Source: Acephala macrosclerotiorum (lineage: Eukaryota > Ascomycota > Leotiomycetes > Helotiales > Mollisiaceae). Taken from it: a DNA stretch of 19,887 bases. A program made the translations under genes and the position numbers. Position 1 is the stretch's first letter. Each line of letters begins with the position of its first letter. The stretch spans positions 1-19,887 of the forward strand of contig MU119776.1 in NCBI GenBank assembly GCA_014904845.1, written 5' to 3'. Of this stretch, positions 1 through 11,420 are shown one piece after another. The notes under the pieces were generated by a model. The model had not been told where the DNA came from. It saw only the letters and a program-made list of their open reading frames with translations, and searched no databases.

Positions 1-307
1 TTTTTTTTTAAATACGAAATTAAAAAATTAATAATATTTATAAAAAATAATTAAAAATATTTAATTATTTCTAATAATAAATTTAAATTTAAAATTCGTT
101 TATTTTTTTTTTTTATTAAATTTTAAAAAAAAATAAAATAAATTGTAAAAAAATTTAATATTAATAAAAATATTAAAAAAATTATTAAATTTTTGAAAAA
201 AAACGATAATAATTTAAAAAATTTCAAATTTTAAATTTTTTATTTAAAACGAATTTTTTTTTTTTTTTTAATTTTTTTTTTCGAGATTTAAAACGAGTTT
301 ATTATAT

Positions 308-318
308 GAGAAAACGAT
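308..318 (+). other. Candidate polypurine tract, copy 1
   Basis: GAGAAAACGAT lies immediately before the LTR start TGTAAT. It is purine-rich with one C and a final T. The polypurine tract primes plus-strand synthesis in LTR retrotransposons and sits at this place. RIP hides the original G content, so this is a positional call. Confidence 0.35.
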
Positions 319-801
319 TGTAATAAGATTATTATAATAGAATTATATATTTTTTTTTTAAAAATTTTTGTAAATAATTAATTTTAAAAATAGTATTAAT
401 TACGTGTTTTTTAGTATATAAAAAGTTTTTATTTATTATAGATTAATTAATAATTTTTTTTATTTTTATTTTGATTGATTGATTAATTGATTTACGAATT
501 ACGAATTACTTTGAATAAATTTAATTTATTAATTAAAATAAATTAATTTACGATTGAATTTTTTTGTTTTGTATTTTATTGTTTTTTTATATTAATAAAG
601 TAATATTGAGAAATAAATTGTTTATATGCGATTTGTGTATTTTGTTTTTTATTATTATTAAAAAGAAATTCAAATTACTAGAAATTGAAAATTGAAAATT
701 AATTAATAAAACTTTTTTGTTTTGATTGTATTATTTAAAATTAAATAATTTGATTATGAGATTGTAAAATTGTAGAGAAATATTGATTTATAAGAATTAC
801 A
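319..801 (+). repeat. 3' LTR of copy 1
   Basis: About 483 bp beginning TGTAAT and ending ATTACA, the TG...CA ends with a 6-bp terminal inverted repeat expected of an LTR. It is the reverse complement of 12431-12923 along its full length, differing mainly by transitions plus an indel of roughly 20 bp (about 600-620 here). An LTR carries promoter and polyadenylation signals, but none can be picked out after this much mutation. The five bases after the end (802-806, TATTA) are the candidate target-site duplication; its partner lies outside the window. Confidence 0.8.
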
Positions 802-1063
802 TATTATAAAAAAACAATAAAATACAAAATAAAAAAATCCAATCGTAGATTAGTTCGTTTTAATCAATAGATTAAATTTATTCGAAGTAATTCGCAATTC
901 GTAAATTAATCAATTAATCAATTAAAGTAGAAATAAAAAAAGTTATTAATTAGTTTATAGTGAGCGAAAGCTTTTTATATATTAAAAGACATGTAACTAG
1001 TACTACTTTTGAAATTAGTTATTTATAAGGATTTTTGAAAAGAAAGTATATAGTTTTATTACA
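802..1063 (-). repeat. Truncated 3' LTR of copy 2
   Basis: It matches 12664-12923 in direct orientation, including the shared block around 838-850 and the ATTACA end at 1058-1063. The remaining ~230 bp of the LTR are missing, and the left neighbour is the end of the copy 1 LTR. The break at 801/802 is clean, which fits interruption by copy 1 better than gradual decay. Confidence 0.8.
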
Positions 1064-1074
1064 ATCGTTTTTTC
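1064..1074 (-). other. Candidate polypurine tract, copy 2
   Basis: On the - strand this reads GAAAAAACGAT directly before TGTAAT of the 3' LTR, matching the candidate tract of copy 1 at 308-318. Conservation between copies and position support it; the C near the end weakens it. Confidence 0.35.
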
Positions 1075-1516
1075 ATATAACGAGCTCGTTTCGAGTTTCG
1101 AAAAAAAGAATTAAAAAAAGAAAAAAGATTTACTTTAAACAAAGAATTCAAAGTTCGAGATTTTTCAAATTATTATCGTTTTTTTTTAAGAATTTGATAG
1201 TTTTTTCAATATTTCTATTAGCGTTAAATTTTTTTATAGTTTATTTTCTTTTCTTTTAAGAATTTAATAAAAAGAAAAAAAGTAAACGAATTTTAAATTC
1301 AAATTTATTATTAGAAATAATTAAATACTTTTGATTATTTTTTACAAGCGCTATTAATCTCTCAATTTCGCGTTTAAAGAAAAACTTATTATTAAAAAAA
1401 AATTTTATTTTTTTTATTTCAAAATACTAAAAAATCAATTTAATTTGAATTATAATTTGTTTTTATTAATAAATATACAAATATTTATTATCAAACGAAT
1501 TCTAGTAATTTAATCA

Positions 1517-1840
1517 TTAAAAAATTTTATATCGAACAATAAAATAATCTAAAAATTTCGCGTAATAAATTATATTGAAGATTGCGTTGATTTTTTTAAA
1601 TTGAATATTATTGAGAAAAGATTTATCGTTAGAAAATTTTTGAAATCGATTTTCGAAAAAAGTTCGAAATTTGTTATAAATTTTTTTGAATTTTTTATAA
1701 ATAGTATTACTAATAATTTTTTTACTAGTATTAACAAATATTAAACTCACGAAAAATAAAATGAAAAGATTAAAGTTTTTAAGATTTTCGATATATTTTC
1801 GATCGATAAAAGTTTTTATTTTGTAAATATATAATTTCAA
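1517..1840 (-). pseudogene. Relic ORF, unknown, 107 codons
   Basis: An open frame on the element's coding strand, unusually long for this window. The translation is rich in Lys, Ile, Phe and Asn, as expected when G-to-A change turns Glu/Asp/Gly codons into Lys/Asn codons. There is one hydrophobic stretch around residues 25-38, but this could be mutated from a polar sequence. No family was recognised. It lies about 450 bp upstream (in coding sense) of the copy 2 3' LTR, well after integrase, so it could be the end of an accessory ORF. The Met start has no support beyond being first in frame. Confidence 0.3.
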
Positions 1841-3053
1841 TTTTTGAAATTTTTTTTTTATAATATTTAATTGAGTTTACTTTAAAAAATCTCTAATTAA
1901 AATTCCATTTTCAATATCAAAAAAAAAATTTATTCAAGTAATTTTTTTAAAGAATCGAAACAATCAATTTATCGTTTTTTTATAGTCGTTAAATCGCGAA
2001 TAAATTATTTAAAATTTATTAAAAAAAAAAAATTTAATATACAATAAATTTAAATCTTAAAATATATTTATTTCTTTTTCGTAGAAAAATTAATCAATTT
2101 TACTGTTTTAATAAAATCTAATAAACTGAAAAAAAGCAATAAAATAAAATTTTTTTTTTTAAAAAATCGATAAAATAATAATTATAATTTGAAATTCGTT
2201 TATAAAAATTAAACGATAAAAAAAAAATACACATTGTACAAAAAAAAGAATTCATTGAAAAAAGTTTATCGATAATAGAATTTTAATATATTAATTTCTT
2301 TAAAAAAAAGCGATAAAATATTCTTTTTTTTTTATTTATTTAAAGAAATTTTATAAAATAAAAATTATTACAATTTTCAAATCAATAAATAATTTAATCG
2401 AGAAAACAAATATAAAAACGATAAAAATTTACGAGAATTAAAATCAATTTTTTATTAATATTTTTTATTTATATTAAAAAATAGTAAAAATATTTATAAA
2501 CTAAAAACGAGTATTAAAATAAATTTAAATAAATCCAAAATTCTTTTTTTTAATATACAATTTATAAATTTTAAATAATCGTATTTTTATAATTTTAATT
2601 TATTTTTTATTGTTTTCAAAATACAAATCGAAATTCTCGTAAAACGTTATATAATAAACTCGATAAAATTACTCAATAAACGAATATTTGTAAACATTGT
2701 AAACAATATTTAAAATTTCAACGCGATTAATAAAACTCAAAATATTAAAAAAAATAACGTTTGATTTCTAGATATTGTTTATATTATACGTACAATTAAT
2801 TATCGAATATATATTATTTAATCGAAATTCGCGAGTTGATCGAGATAAAATAGTATTAAATTGTAATAAAATAATAATAGTTTTATATTTTTTTAATATA
2901 AACGTAAATATATTGTAATATTTTTTATTATCAATAATAGATTTTTTGAGTTTAATTGGTATAGAGATCGAAGTAGAAAAAAAAAGTAAATTGAAAAATT
3001 TAAAAAATTTAAAAAATTTGAAAAAATAAAAATTTTTATATAAAAAGATTAAT

Positions 3054-3101
3054 AATAATAATATCGTTATCGTTATTATCGTTATTATCGTCGTTATCGC
3101 C
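3054..3101. repeat. Short tandem repeat (CGTTAT / CGTTATTAT units)
   Basis: Repeated CGTTAT and CGTTATTAT units preceded by an ATA-type triplet run. In one - strand frame the units encode an Asp/Asn-rich tract, so it may be a remnant of an acidic low-complexity stretch in a lost protein. CpG sparing probably kept the CG of each unit. Confidence 0.6.
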
Positions 3102-5389
3102 AATTAATAAAATTGTTTAAAAAAGTAAAATATTAATATTAATAGTTTTTTAAGATTTGATACTTTGAATATTTATATTATTAATAGTAACGATCGATTA
3201 TTCTTTAAATTCATTTGCAAAAATCGAAAAAAGTTTTTTAATATATTTTTTAATTATTAAAAATTCGTAAAAATAAAAAATAAAATACAATTTTTTCAAG
3301 TTTATTTTATTTAAATTTGTAATTATCAAATTATTGTTTATATTTTTTAAATATATTAATACTTTTTTACAATTAATAAATCGAAAAAATATTTTTATAA
3401 ATAACGTACTATAAATTTTGTTTTTTTCGATAATAATTATATTAATAATTTTAATAATTTCGCGAAACGCAAAACGTTTTATATAAAATATTTATTCGAG
3501 TTTTTAGTATATATATTTACTATAAAATTTATTAATAAAACTTTCAATAAATTATTAAAATATTTAAATTCGAAAAAAAGTTTTTTAATTATAGCGTTTA
3601 AATATACTATTAAAAATTTTGATTAAATTAAATCGAATTTATTAAAGTGTAATACGCGATTTTTTAATTTTATTTATTTTAAAAAGAAAATTTTTATTTA
3701 AAATTGTATATTATTTTAAGATTTTTTTAGAAAATTTTAAAATAATATTATTTTTAATTTTTTTTTTTATTTAATTAAAACTTTTTTTATTACGTTTTTA
3801 GTTTTTATAAATTTATTATTAATATTATTAATTGTAATTGCTTTTTTTTCAAGTAATAATTTATTAATAATTTTTTATAAATTATTGAAATCGTATTATA
3901 CGATTTGTACAAATATATTATAATTATTTTCGTTTTGTTTTTTGTACGTAAAATTCGTATTTTCGAAATTTAATAAAGTATTTTTTTGAGATATAATAAT
4001 AATATCGTAAGAATTTCGAGAATAAAAATTAAAATTATAAAATTTGTATATAAAAAAATAATATAATAAATTAATCGAATTTTAAAAATAGAAAACGCGT
4101 AAATTTAAAAAGAAAAAATCTATTAATAAAATTGAAAAAAATTATAAGTTTTTATATTTGTAAAAAAATTATACAAAAAAAACAAATAAATATTTTTGCG
4201 TTTTAAATAATTGAAAATTGCGAAGTTTATTTGTTTTTATAAAAAAAGTTTTTTAAAACGTATTAATATATGTAATTGAAATATCGTAGTATTAATTTCA
4301 AATAAAAAATTTTAAAAATTTTAAATAAATAGTTTTATATTGATTTTTTATAAAACGTATTAAATGAATTTTAAAAAGAAAAAAATAAAAAAAGTAAATA
4401 TTTGTAAATTGTTTTTATAAAGAAAATATATATAAATTTTTAAAAAAAATCGTTACAAAATATTTAAATAAATAAAATATATTCGATTGATAAAATTGTT
4501 TGTATATAAAGTAATACAAATTAGAATTTTAAAGAAATGAAAAAAGAAATAAATAATATTAAAAAGAAATTGTAATTTTTGAATTAATATAAAATTGAAA
4601 AATTGTAATTGAAAAATTTTAAAAAAAAAAAAAAAAAAAAATTAAAAAAAGTTTTTTTATAAATTATAGTAAATATTGTATTAATAAACGTTTATATAAT
4701 TTAAATGCAATTAAATGTAATCGAAATATATTTAAATGTATCGAAATATATTTAAAAATATTCGAATATATTAAAAAATATTTTTTATAAATTTTAAAAA
4801 TTAAAATTTTTTAAAATTTTTTAAAAAAAGAAAAAATAGTATAATTTCATTTTTTTATATAATAAAATCGTTTTAATTACAATAAAAAAAAAGTAAAACT
4901 TTCGAAGTATAAATAGAATTTATTAAAATAAATAAAAATATTCTAAAGAAAATCAATAAAAAAATGAAATTATTATAAATAAAAAAAGAAAAAATAATTT
5001 TTTTTCGATTAAAAAATTACTATTATTTCAAAGTTTAATAAGTTTTTTTTATTTATTTAATTTTCAAAAAATTATATATATTTATTTTTTTCGATTTTAT
5101 TAAATTTAAAAATACGAATTACAATTTTAATTTTTTTTTTAATTTTTTAAATATTTTATTTATTACGAAATTTTTTAATTGTTTTTTTTTTTGTATTTAT
5201 ATTTTTATTATTATTAAAATCAACGAATTTAATAATATTTTTGTTTTTATTATTGTTTAAAAAATTTTAATATTTATTTTTTTTAACGAATTTTTTTAAA
5301 CGATTTTCAATATATAATCTTCGAATTACTATTTCGTTTATTTTTTGAAATAAATAATTTTTTTTCAATTAATTTATTTAATAAACTCA

Positions 5390-6577
5390 ATATAAATTCA
5401 ATTATTTATACAATAATTTAATATTTTTAAATATGTTTTAATTAATAAATTTAATATTATATATTAAAATGAAATTTTTTTCTCGAATTGATTTTTTTCG
5501 TATTTAGTAATAAACGTCGAAATATATTTAGTTTTATTTACAATTGCATTTTTTTTTCAATTTCGATTTTTTTATATTTTCGTTTCGCATTTCAATCTAT
5601 TTAATTTTCAATTTAAAAAATTTCGTTCAATTATATATTTCGTTTTAATCGAAAATTCTTTAAATAAAAAATCGAATTTTAATAAATAAAACAATTTCTT
5701 TACTATAAATTATATAAAATAATATATATTCAATTGATCTATAAATAATCGTTCGATTTGCAAAAAAAACAATTAATAAATATTTTAATTAGTTTTTTTT
5801 GTTTTTTTTCGTCAAAACAATTAATACGATAATAATAAATTAATATTTTTATTTAATTATTTCGTTTGTTTTCAAATTATATACAAAAATAATAATTCGT
5901 TTAATTTCGAGTTTATTTAATTTTTTGATAATAATTTCTTTGAATTCGAACTTTTTATTTAATTTTATATAATTGAAAATATTGTATTTACAAATAATAT
6001 TATTGTAAATAAATTTAATAATTTTTTTAAAAATCGAATTTTTTATTGATTTGATTTTAATTTAATTGAAAAAATTATTTCGTATTACAATTAAATTATT
6101 AAATATTTTATATTGCGAGAATTTAATTATATTTATTTCAATACAATAAAATAATAAAACTATTTTTTAAAAATATAAAATTTTTTCGTATTTTTTTTTA
6201 TTTTTATATTGATAATCATTATAATTTATTATAAAATTTTAAACGTTTTTATAATATTTTTTCTAATAATATCGATTAATTATTCGATAATAAATATTTT
6301 TTTTTTTAGTATATTCAAACTTATTATATAATTCAATTATAATAATTATATATTGTTTTAAATCGTTTAAAATAAATCGAAATAAGTAAAATTTAATAGT
6401 ATTTTTTTATAGTATTTTGTTTCAAATACTATAATCGACGAATTTTCAAATTAATTTACAAAATTCTATTTTCGAAAATTATTTTAATCGTTTTAAAATT
6501 GTTAAATACTAAATAATATTTTAAAAATAATTCGAATAATTATTATTAAAAGAAAAAATAATATTATTATTATTATT
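5390..6577 (-). pseudogene. Integrase domain, copy 2 (degraded)
   Basis: Mirror of the copy 3 integrase; coordinates of the two copies sum to about 25277. The zinc-binding module is visible but spoiled: the Cys pair appears as Tyr codons TAT at 6221-6223 and 6212-6214, separated by two codons and followed by a Gln codon, which fits the CxxCQ pattern of Gypsy integrases after TGT to TAT change. The catalytic Glu codon of the DDE triad reads AAA (Lys) at 5852-5854, whereas copy 3 keeps GAA. Integrase would insert the element cDNA into chromosomal DNA. Multiple stops and lost catalytic residues make this inactive. The domain is read on the - strand after RNase H, in the usual pol order. Confidence 0.85.
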
Positions 6578-6583
6578 ATTGTT
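6555..6583. repeat. ATT/AAT triplet run, copy 2
   Basis: A run of ATT triplets on the + strand. The same run, inverted, occurs in copy 3 at about 18694-18716, so it predates the duplication. On the coding strand it falls between RNase H and integrase. It may be the remnant of an Asp-type acidic tract in the linker, which is inference. Confidence 0.6.
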
Positions 6584-6676
6584 CAATAATTTATTAATTT
6601 CAAAAAAAGCGATTAATACGATATATACGAAAAATACGATCAATATCGAAAATTGAAAACTAAAAATATTGAGTTT

Positions 6677-7377
6677 AAAATTTTTTTTTTAAATTTGATT
6701 TAATAATTCAAATAAATATTCTCGTTTTACGTGTTTATTTTTAATTATAAATAATTTATTTTCAATTTTTCGATTAATTTTACGTTTTTGATCGAAATTA
6801 AAATTATTTTAATATAATCAAATTCGATTACAATAAATTTATCGATATTTATTTCTTTTTTTAAATTGTCGTTTTTTATTCGCGGTTTTTTAAATAATTC
6901 GTTTATAATAATATAAATACTTTTTTTAATATATTTGATTTCGAAATCGAATAATCGTATTCAAATAAATTAACGAATAATTAAAACGTTAAAAAAATTT
7001 ATTATTACTCGATTCAATTGAATAACGAGTATATTAATATTCGTTTTAAGAATAAAATAAATACTATATAATTAAAATTGTAATTTGCGAAAGTATTTTA
7101 AGATTTTTCGATATTTTCTTTTTATCGTATTATAATTTCGTTTAATAACATTTTAAAGTTTTAATTCGTATCGAATTATTCGTTTTTGTTTTTTGTCGTT
7201 ATATTAATCGAGTATCTCTTTATATTTTTATTAATTAATATCAATATTTAGAATAATTATTTTTTATTTATTTGTAAAATTGTAATAAATTTTACAAAAT
7301 ATTAAAATCGTCGTAAGTTTATTTTGTAAAAGTATTATAGTAATTTTTTATTTTTTTTTTTATTTGAAAAATTCGTT
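6677..7377 (-). pseudogene. RNase H domain, copy 2 (degraded)
   Basis: Two diagnostic stretches of fungal Ty3/Gypsy RNase H can be read directly on the - strand: KTNINILVIQLNR at 7047-7009 and RLFDFEIKYIK at 6957-6925. They correspond to the family's ETDANxLVxQLNR and RLFDFEV segments. RNase H removes the RNA template during reverse transcription. The first catalytic Asp (in IDIN) remains, the Asp of TDAN has become Asn, and the catalytic Glu region reads Lys-Arg-Lys-Tyr. It lies between RT and integrase and is joined to both without an obvious gap. It could not be active as it stands. Confidence 0.92.
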
Positions 7378-7516
7378 TTTTTTAATCAATCGATATAACG
7401 ATTCGATAATAATATTAAAATATTGAATTTATATTTTATAATAAATACAAATTCTAATAAAAATTTTAATTTTAAAAATATTATTATATTTAATTTATTT
7501 TAAAATTTTAATGATT

Positions 7517-8127
7517 TTTGTACTTTCAAAAGAATATTTTTTAAAATTGCAAATGAAATCAATAATAATTATTTCATTTTAATAAAATTGTAATTTGAAT
7601 TTTATACAAATTTCAGTTTTTTTAATTCGATTTAACGTTTTATTCAAATTTTAAATATATTTAAAAACGAATCAACAAATCTCTAAAAATACTAACTCGT
7701 TATTGTAATTCGTATAAAATCTTTTGATTTTTATATTATTTAAAAATAATATTACGACTTTAAAAAATACGTTTTTTAAAATTGTTATAATAATTCGAAC
7801 GAATTAAATTATAAAATTAATTACTTCTTAAAATAATATTATTATTCGTAGAAATTTTAATAGAATTATAAAAATAATTATATTTTTACTTTGAATGTTT
7901 AATATAAATTAATTGTATTTAAAAAAAAAATCTATCAAAAAAACGTAAAAATATTTAACAAATTTTTCAAAAAATTTATTTACAAAAAAAAATATATTAA
8001 CGTTTTTTAAAATAATTGAATTCATTTTTATAATCGTATTAATCAATCGATAAATTCTAGTAACTTTTTTCGCGATTAGAAACTATAAATTCTAATAAAA
8101 ATTATTGCTTTTTTCGAGCATTTCGCG
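7517..8127 (-). pseudogene. Reverse transcriptase domain, copy 2 (degraded)
   Basis: Aligned codon by codon with copy 3 at 17150-17760. The catalytic F-L-D-D box reads F-L-N-N at 7746-7732 (TTT TTA AAT AAT on the - strand), because both Asp codons underwent G-to-A change. Downstream comes the thumb/connection segment found in this fungal group, recognisable as a Lys-x-Gln-Phe motif followed by a hydrophobic strand and a Phe-Val-Cys triplet. RT copies the element RNA into cDNA. The gene is dead through stops and loss of both metal-binding Asp residues. Confidence 0.88.
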
Positions 8128-9079
8128 ATCGAATCGTTTTTAAAGTATTTTTATTATAATCGAAAACAAAACTTTAAAATAATAAAAACTTTTTTTTTAT
8201 TATATTATATATTGAATTATTTTAATACGAACAAACGAATTAATATTTTTATAAACTTTAAAAACTTTTTTTTAATTAAATATTATTGTTTTTTTACGAT
8301 TGAATATTATTTTATTGAATATTTTTTTTTCAAATTTTTATAATCAATTTTCAATAAATAAAAATATTAATTACTTAAAAATAAATCATAATTTTTTTAA
8401 TATTGAAACAATTCGCGACAACAAATATTTTATATATTTTTTAGTATATTTTTAAAATATTTTTCGCGTTTTAAATCGTTTAAATCAATTTTTTCATTTT
8501 TTAAAAACTTTTTCAATTTCGTCGATTAAATCGATAAATCGTACTTTTTTAAACTTGAATTTATATATCGTATTAACGTTTATATTAAATAATTTCAAAT
8601 TGAGATTATTTAATAATAAAATTATTTTTTTTATTCGAATTTTTTTTTTATTTTTATATTCGAAAATTTTTCGATTTCATTTTTTTTTAATAAAATAAAA
8701 TAATTAACGTTTTATATCGTTTTTTAAATATTCTCTTATAACGTTTACGTTTAAAAATAATAATATTATTACAAAAAAATACTTTTTCGTTTTTTTATCG
8801 AAAATTTTCTTATTTAAAATTTTATTTATTTTTTTTTTATTAAAAAAAAAAAATATCTCATAAAAAATCGAAAAAAATAATTTTATTTTTTGTATTATTT
8901 CATTTGTATTTTTTTTTAAACTAATAATATTTATTTTAATCGTATTTATTTTACATAAAATAATATTAAAAATATTTAATAAAAAATAAAAAATAAAAAT
9001 AAATTTATTAAAATATAAAAATTGTTTACGAGTTTTAATATTATATTATTTTCTAATAATATTAATATTTAATTTCTCG

Positions 9080-11420
9080 CGTTATATTTTTCTTTCGATA
9101 TTTTTTCGATTTAAAAATATATACGAATATAGCGATTTCTAGTAATTTAATACAAATAGATTTTTAAAAAAAAAATAATTATAATCGTATAAATAAAATT
9201 GAAATTTTTAAAGTCTTAAAATATACTATTTTACGAATTATTATTTTTGTATTCAATTTGCATTTTTATTATAATAATAAATAATTATTTTAAAAAAAAA
9301 AATTTTATACTATTTACAAAAAAAAAAGAAATTTCATATTCGATTTCGTATTCAATTTCTATTTTTATAATTATTATTTCGATGAATTCGAAGTTTTGTT
9401 TAATAATAATAAACAATTAAAAATTTTCAACGTTTGTAATAATACTATTGAAATTTTAAATTATATACGTAAAAATAATATAATATTTCGTTTTAATATT
9501 TAATATTTTGTATTTTTTATTCGAATTAATTAATTTAAATAAATTAAAATATAGTTTAAAAACAATAATAATATATTTTTTTTTAATTAGTAACGAAAAA
9601 TCGATTTTTACGAAATTAATTTCAAATATTATAAAGTTTTTAATAACAAAAATAGATTAATTCGTTTTTTTAAATATTTTGTGAAAATTCTAAGAAAATT
9701 GTTTTATAGAATTAATAATTTTTAGTATTTTTTTTACTATAACGATTTTAGTATTTATTAGAGTCAAATAGTAAATATTGTTTTTTCGTTATTGATTAGT
9801 AATTACTATAGTAAAATTCAGTGTTTTTAAAATATTAATAATTATTTTTATTTTTTTTTTGAATTTTTAAAAGCGATATTATATTTTTAAAGAGTTTTCG
9901 TAGTAAAATTTCATTAATAAAATTATTATTTTTAACGTTAAATTATTATTTTAAGATTTCATTTTTCGATTGATTTACATTCATTTTTTTTCGTTTTTCG
10001 TTTTAAGTATTTTGTGAAATTTGTTATTATAATTCGATCTTTGAATACTTTTTTTTTGTTTTTATTTTTCGTTGAAAGTTTTCTTATACGCTTTGAATTT
10101 TGTTTTTCGATTTACTCGTCGTTATTATATTTGTCGTTATTATATTTATTAATAATTCTTCGTAGAATTTATTAATAATCGTTTTATTAAAACTTTAAAT
10201 ATTAATATTGTTATTATTGAAAGTATACAATAATAAGTTCGATTTTTTTAAGATTTTTTTATTGGTACTAATTTTACTTTTTTTTTGAGTAATAAATTAA
10301 ATAAATTCTTGGATTTTTTGTGTATTTTTAAAGTATTTATTGAGATTGTAATTAAAAAATTTTCTAGTTATTTGTTTTATAATTTGATTATACTAATATC
10401 AATTGTTTTTAAATGTAAACGATCGCGAAAATCGATTACGATTCTAAGAATTATAATATTATTGATTGTTTTTTCAATAGTAATATTTACGATTGATTAA
10501 TTCATTTATAAATAAACAACGATTCACGAAAAAGTAATCAATAAAAAGATTGATTTTTTCGTTTTTTATTCGTTTAAAATACTCGAAATAATATTACTCG
10601 TTTTATTGATCGTTATATATAGTATTGATTTTTATTGCATTTTTTTAAATAGTCGATAACATATTTTGCGAGAGTTTAATTGACGTTAAATTATATAAAA
10701 TTCTATATTTGCTTTTTTTTATATTATTATATTTTTTTCGTTTTTAATTAAAATTTTTTTTTCGTTTATATTCTCGTGAAAAAGTAAACTAATTTTGATT
10801 TTAATTTATAAAGACTATAATACTGTTTAATTTTTAAAACATTTTTATAGTATTAACGTTTAAAACGATTTTCAGATCGTTAAATAATACGAAAAAAAGA
10901 AAAAGTTTTTTTAATTGTTTAATGAAATCGTTTATTTAAATTAAAAGTTTTAATACGAATATTTATTGAATTCTTTGAATTTAAATAATATATAAAATTG
11001 AAAATTGAAATTCGATATAAGTTTTTTCAGCGATTGTATATATTTTTCGTTAAATCTTTTTTATAAATAATTCGAGTAAAATAGAAAATAGCAAATTATT
11101 AATTGCATTTAAAATCATTTTTTGTATTACAATATTCAAATATTTTTATCGAATTTTCGAGTATTTTAAATCGTTGATTTTATTATATCGTTGTTTTTTC
11201 TTTTTATATTTATATGTAATAATCGCTTTTTCGTACATTTTATCGTAATTATAAATAAATATTTTTATCAATTCGTAATCGATTTCTCTAAAAATTCGTT
11301 TTTTAATATATATTAAAAGTTTTTTTATAAATTCGCGTTTTTAATATTATTTGTTTAATTTATTTCATTTGATCAATTTTTTAAATACTCGATCGAACAA
11401 ATTTACGTACATTTTTATCG
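9080..11420 (-). pseudogene. Gag-like region and linker, copy 2 (degraded)
   Basis: The region upstream of RT on the coding strand. Combined reading with copy 3 gives a long frame whose stops are nearly all convertible from Gln, Arg or Trp codons, with amphipathic, charged helical stretches. Position (after the 5' LTR, before pol) and character fit Gag, the particle-forming structural protein. No CCHC zinc knuckle was identified, so the assignment rests mainly on position. Compared with copy 3 this copy has an extra 24 bp at about 10741-10764. A small + strand ORF here (10285-10500) is antisense to this frame. Confidence 0.55.

Larger units (their letters stand above)
1..801 (+). mobile_element. 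Ty3/Gypsy copy 1, 3' end (partial)
   Basis: Right-hand end of a + strand retrotransposon copy cut by the window edge. Positions 1-318 are the reverse complement of 1064-1384, the corresponding end of copy 2, followed by a complete LTR at 319-801. Orientation is deduced from copies 2 and 3, where pol can be read. Copy 1 ends exactly where the truncated 3' LTR of copy 2 begins (801/802), which suggests that it inserted into that LTR. The rest of copy 1 and the other part of the interrupted LTR should lie left of the window. This copy is more heavily mutated than copy 2 over the shared 320 bp. Confidence 0.75.
1..1384. repeat. Tail-to-tail inverted repeat (copies 1 and 2)
   Basis: The arm 1-318 plus 319 to about 575 pairs as reverse complement with about 805-1384. 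The centre, near 590-800, is the unpaired half of the copy 1 LTR. Coordinates of paired bases sum to about 1382-1385. The arms contain element ends and LTR sequence, so the structure is two 3' element ends facing each other. The left arm continues beyond the window. Confidence 0.8.
1385..5389 (-). other. Copy 2 region downstream of integrase, undeciphered
   Basis: About 4 kb between the end of the region shared with copy 3 and the 320 bp shared with copy 1. It has no second copy in the window, so lost bases cannot be inferred by comparison. It contains one uninterrupted 107-codon - strand frame (1517-1840) and a hexamer-like repeat near 3061-3100. The rest is AT-rich sequence with stops in all frames. 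Roughly 3100-5000 keeps G on the + strand but hardly any non-CpG C, and the bias reverses after about 5000. It may hold an additional element ORF, a long 3' untranslated region or an older nested repeat. Confidence 0.5.

Noticed and set aside
480..500. Short GATT/ATTG repeats (also near 905-925 and 12768-12785) as a possible CRISPR or iteron array
   Set aside because: They are the same tandem motif inside each LTR copy, only a few units long and without regular spacers.
1035..1259. 74-codon + strand ORF with a hydrophobic C-terminus
   Set aside because: It spans the LTR/internal boundary on the strand opposite to the coding sense of copy 2, and its hydrophobicity comes from T-rich sequence. 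It is a chance frame.
2768..3103. 111-codon - strand ORF starting with an Ile/Thr run
   Set aside because: The start is the tandem repeat at 3054-3101 read in one of three possible frames; another frame of the same strand gives a more protein-like Asp/Asn tract. No conserved feature supports it.
4620..4642. Poly(A) run as the tail of a non-LTR element
   Set aside because: Similar homopolymer runs are scattered through the window, and no target-site duplication or adjoining element end was found.
10285..10500. 71-codon + strand ORF that looks like a membrane protein
   Set aside because: It lies antisense to the Gag-like frame of copy 2, and the mirror sequence in copy 3 does not keep it open. 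Phe/Ile/Leu richness is an effect of base composition.
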